Positions 11,174 through 12,315 of a stretch of DNA of 12,315 nt are shown here, piece by piece; the first letter of the stretch is position 1, and every line of letters starts with the position of its first letter. This DNA is from Saprospiraceae bacterium. Its GTDB lineage: Bacteria; Bacteroidota; Bacteroidia; Chitinophagales; Saprospiraceae. Made by a program: the position numbers and the translations under genes. The notes beneath the pieces were generated by a model that worked only from the letters and a program-made list of their open reading frames with translations, ran no database searches and was not told the origin of the DNA. The stretch covers positions 1-12,315 of the forward strand of contig JACMMM010000209.1 in the NCBI GenBank assembly GCA_014379065.1. Direction: 5' to 3'.

Positions 11174-12315
11174 GTGAAAAAGTTATTTTTGCTCATTGCT
11201 TTCTATACCCTGTGTTGGTCGCTTGCATCAGCACAAGTGCCTTCGGGTTCGGTTGCCCCGAACTTTTCAGGCACGGATCTGAATGGCAATACCTACACTT
11301 TGTACGATTTGCTTGAGGAAGGCAAAACAGTTTATATAGACCTTTTTGCCACTTGGTGCCCGCCTTGCTGGAGCTACGCTCATTCCGGGGCAATGGAGAC
11401 TATTTACAACACTTATGGCCCGAATGGATCAGATGAGGCCGTTGTCCTTGCCATAGAAGGCGATGTCAGCACAAATATCGAATGTTTATACGGCCTAAGC
11501 GGTTGCGACGGAGGTACGGAGGGCGACTACGTAACGGGCACTCCTTACCCCATTATCGAGGACAATGGGAGTATTAACGCCGTGTACGGTATCGGCGGTT
11601 TCCCGGTGATCTATATGATCTGCCCAGCCGACAAAATAGCATGGATGCCGGGAACATTATCGGCAAACGAATTGTGGAATTTCAGGGCTTCTCATTGCGC
11701 AAATTCACCGCTTTCGACCTCCGTCAATACAGTACGCAATGTAAAATGTTTTGGATCCAGTACAGGCTCGATAGACATAGATGTGGGCGGTGGACTTGCA
11801 CCTTATACTTACAATTGGTCCAATGGCCTGCATACGCAGGATTTGAACAATCTTCCTGCGGGTGTTTACACTTGTACTGTTACCGCCGCAAGTGCTGCTA
11901 CGAATATCCTTGGGCCGATTACCGTGGAAAATCCTCCCGGTTTACTTGCCGTTACTTTGCTGGAATCCTTACCCGCTGGGTGCCACGGTATTGGCGGTTC
12001 CTTGTCCATCGCGGCCAACAACGGCTGGGGCAATTACAGCTACCATTGGAATACCGGCCAAACAGACCCTCTTGTCACAGGACTTTCGGCGGGCACTTAT
12101 ACGGTGACAGTGACAGATGATTTGCTTTGTACCAAAACATTCTCGGCAGCAGTCGCCAATCCTACTTATCCGACCATTTTAATGGCGTCGCCAGGCATCA
12201 TCACCTGCGCTCATCCAACAACTCAAATTGACGCAACGGCTTCCAGTTCCGGCACTAATTTTTCCTATCACTGGGAGGCATCCAACGGCGGCATCATTAC
12301 CGACGGCGATACAAC
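11174..12315 (+). CDS. Secreted thioredoxin-fold protein fused to SprB repeats (3' end outside window)
   Basis: The frame is open from GTG 11174 to the right edge (380 codons, no stop). It opens with the signal peptide VKKLFLLIAFYTLCWSLASA. A TlpA/redoxin-type thioredoxin domain spans about 24-175: SGSVAPNFSGTDLNGNTYTL, a YIDLFATWCPPCW active site with CPPC at 62-65, and the cis-proline in GIGGFPVIYM (Pro144). From about 188 come SprB-type repeats: VKCFGSSTGSIDIDVGGGLA followed by APYTYNWSNG and LPAGVYTCTV; then GCHGIGGSLS with NYSYHWNTGQ and LSAGTYTVTVTDD. A PKD-like strand (ATASSSGTNFSYHWEASNGG) runs off the edge. SprB repeats occur in Bacteroidota gliding adhesins and other T9SS cargo, so a T9SS sorting domain is expected beyond the window. 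GTG is chosen because it opens the signal peptide and no ATG lies upstream in frame. The TlpA part suggests disulfide or redox chemistry outside the cell. Confidence 0.85.
   Translation, partial: MKKLFLLIAFYTLCWSLASAQVPSGSVAPNFSGTDLNGNTYTLYDLLEEGKTVYIDLFATWCPPCWSYAHSGAMETIYNTYGPNGSDEAVVLAIEGDVSTNIECLYGLSGCDGGTEGDYVTGTPYPIIEDNGSINAVYGIGGFPVIYMICPADKIAWMPGTLSANELWNFRASHCANSPLSTSVNTVRNVKCFGSSTGSIDIDVGGGLAPYTYNWSNGLHTQDLNNLPAGVYTCTVTAASAATNILGPITVENPPGLLAVTLLESLPAGCHGIGGSLSIAANNGWGNYSYHWNTGQTDPLVTGLSAGTYTVTVTDDLLCTKTFSAAVANPTYPTILMASPGIITCAHPTTQIDATASSSGTNFSYHWEASNGGIITDGDT

Noticed and set aside
11641..12120. Plus-strand frame of 159 codons starting ATG 11641
   Set aside because: It is a shifted frame inside the thioredoxin-SprB gene, whose own frame is open from 11174 and carries a signal peptide, CPPC and repeats.

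Overview
The window looks like chromosomal DNA of a member of the Bacteroidota, probably a Saprospiria-type bacterium (relatives of Haliscomenobacter or Lewinella; this placement is an inference). The basis is a set of lineage-typical features: a type IX secretion (T9SS)-style multidomain protein end with the 'LPVELLEF' linker, BACON domains, SprB-type repeats, almost no Shine-Dalgarno sequences, and exact TAnnTTTG (-7 type) hexamers upstream of several minus-strand genes. No rRNA, tRNA, CRISPR array or intact insertion sequence was seen.

Layout. 1-747: a degraded segment. It holds a possible 3' tip of an unknown gene, a long imperfect inverted repeat (159-200), and the central remnant of a secreted metalloprotease-like T9SS cargo that has lost both ends; its 3' end breaks in a run of short CACCAAT repeats. 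748-2026: a divergent pair, a CvpA-family membrane protein (minus) and an unrecognised multi-pass membrane protein (plus). 2027-2350: the 3' third of a LolD/MacB-type ABC ATPase without its Walker A half. 2409-3521: an intact ferritin-like/VIT1 fusion resembling MbfA-type iron or manganese transporters. 3535-3565: a doubled CTCCTAGGTTTTT element between convergent genes. 3556-5264: a tight minus-strand run of four small membrane or coiled-coil genes, in order of transcription a DUF1469/holin-X protein, a YqjK-like basic coiled-coil protein, a small one-TM protein and a DUF2238/YjdF membrane protein. 5315-6238: a CbpA-type J-domain co-chaperone. 6281-6409: a short orphan reading frame. 6432-8890: a secreted GH28 pectinase-like enzyme followed by a secreted protein of three BACON domains. 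8894-10927: a large polytopic membrane protein with C-terminal TPRs, resembling TMTC-type GT-C mannosyltransferases. 11174 to the right edge: the start of a secreted thioredoxin-fold protein (CPPC) fused to SprB repeats, with a GTG start.

Functional themes. One is envelope and stress maintenance: DUF1469, YqjK-like, DUF2238 and the J-domain protein lie together on the minus strand. A second is metal homeostasis, the ferritin-VIT fusion. A third is polysaccharide attack at the cell surface, with GH28 plus the BACON protein as a small plant-pectin module that is visibly AT-richer than its surroundings in places. A fourth is surface or secreted proteins, namely the truncated T9SS cargo and the thioredoxin-SprB protein. 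Two truncated genes within the first 2.4 kb suggest a rearrangement-prone left end. I see no clear case for a wholly new defence or mobile system; the most unusual items are the domain fusions, the gene remnants and the small repeat elements at their edges.
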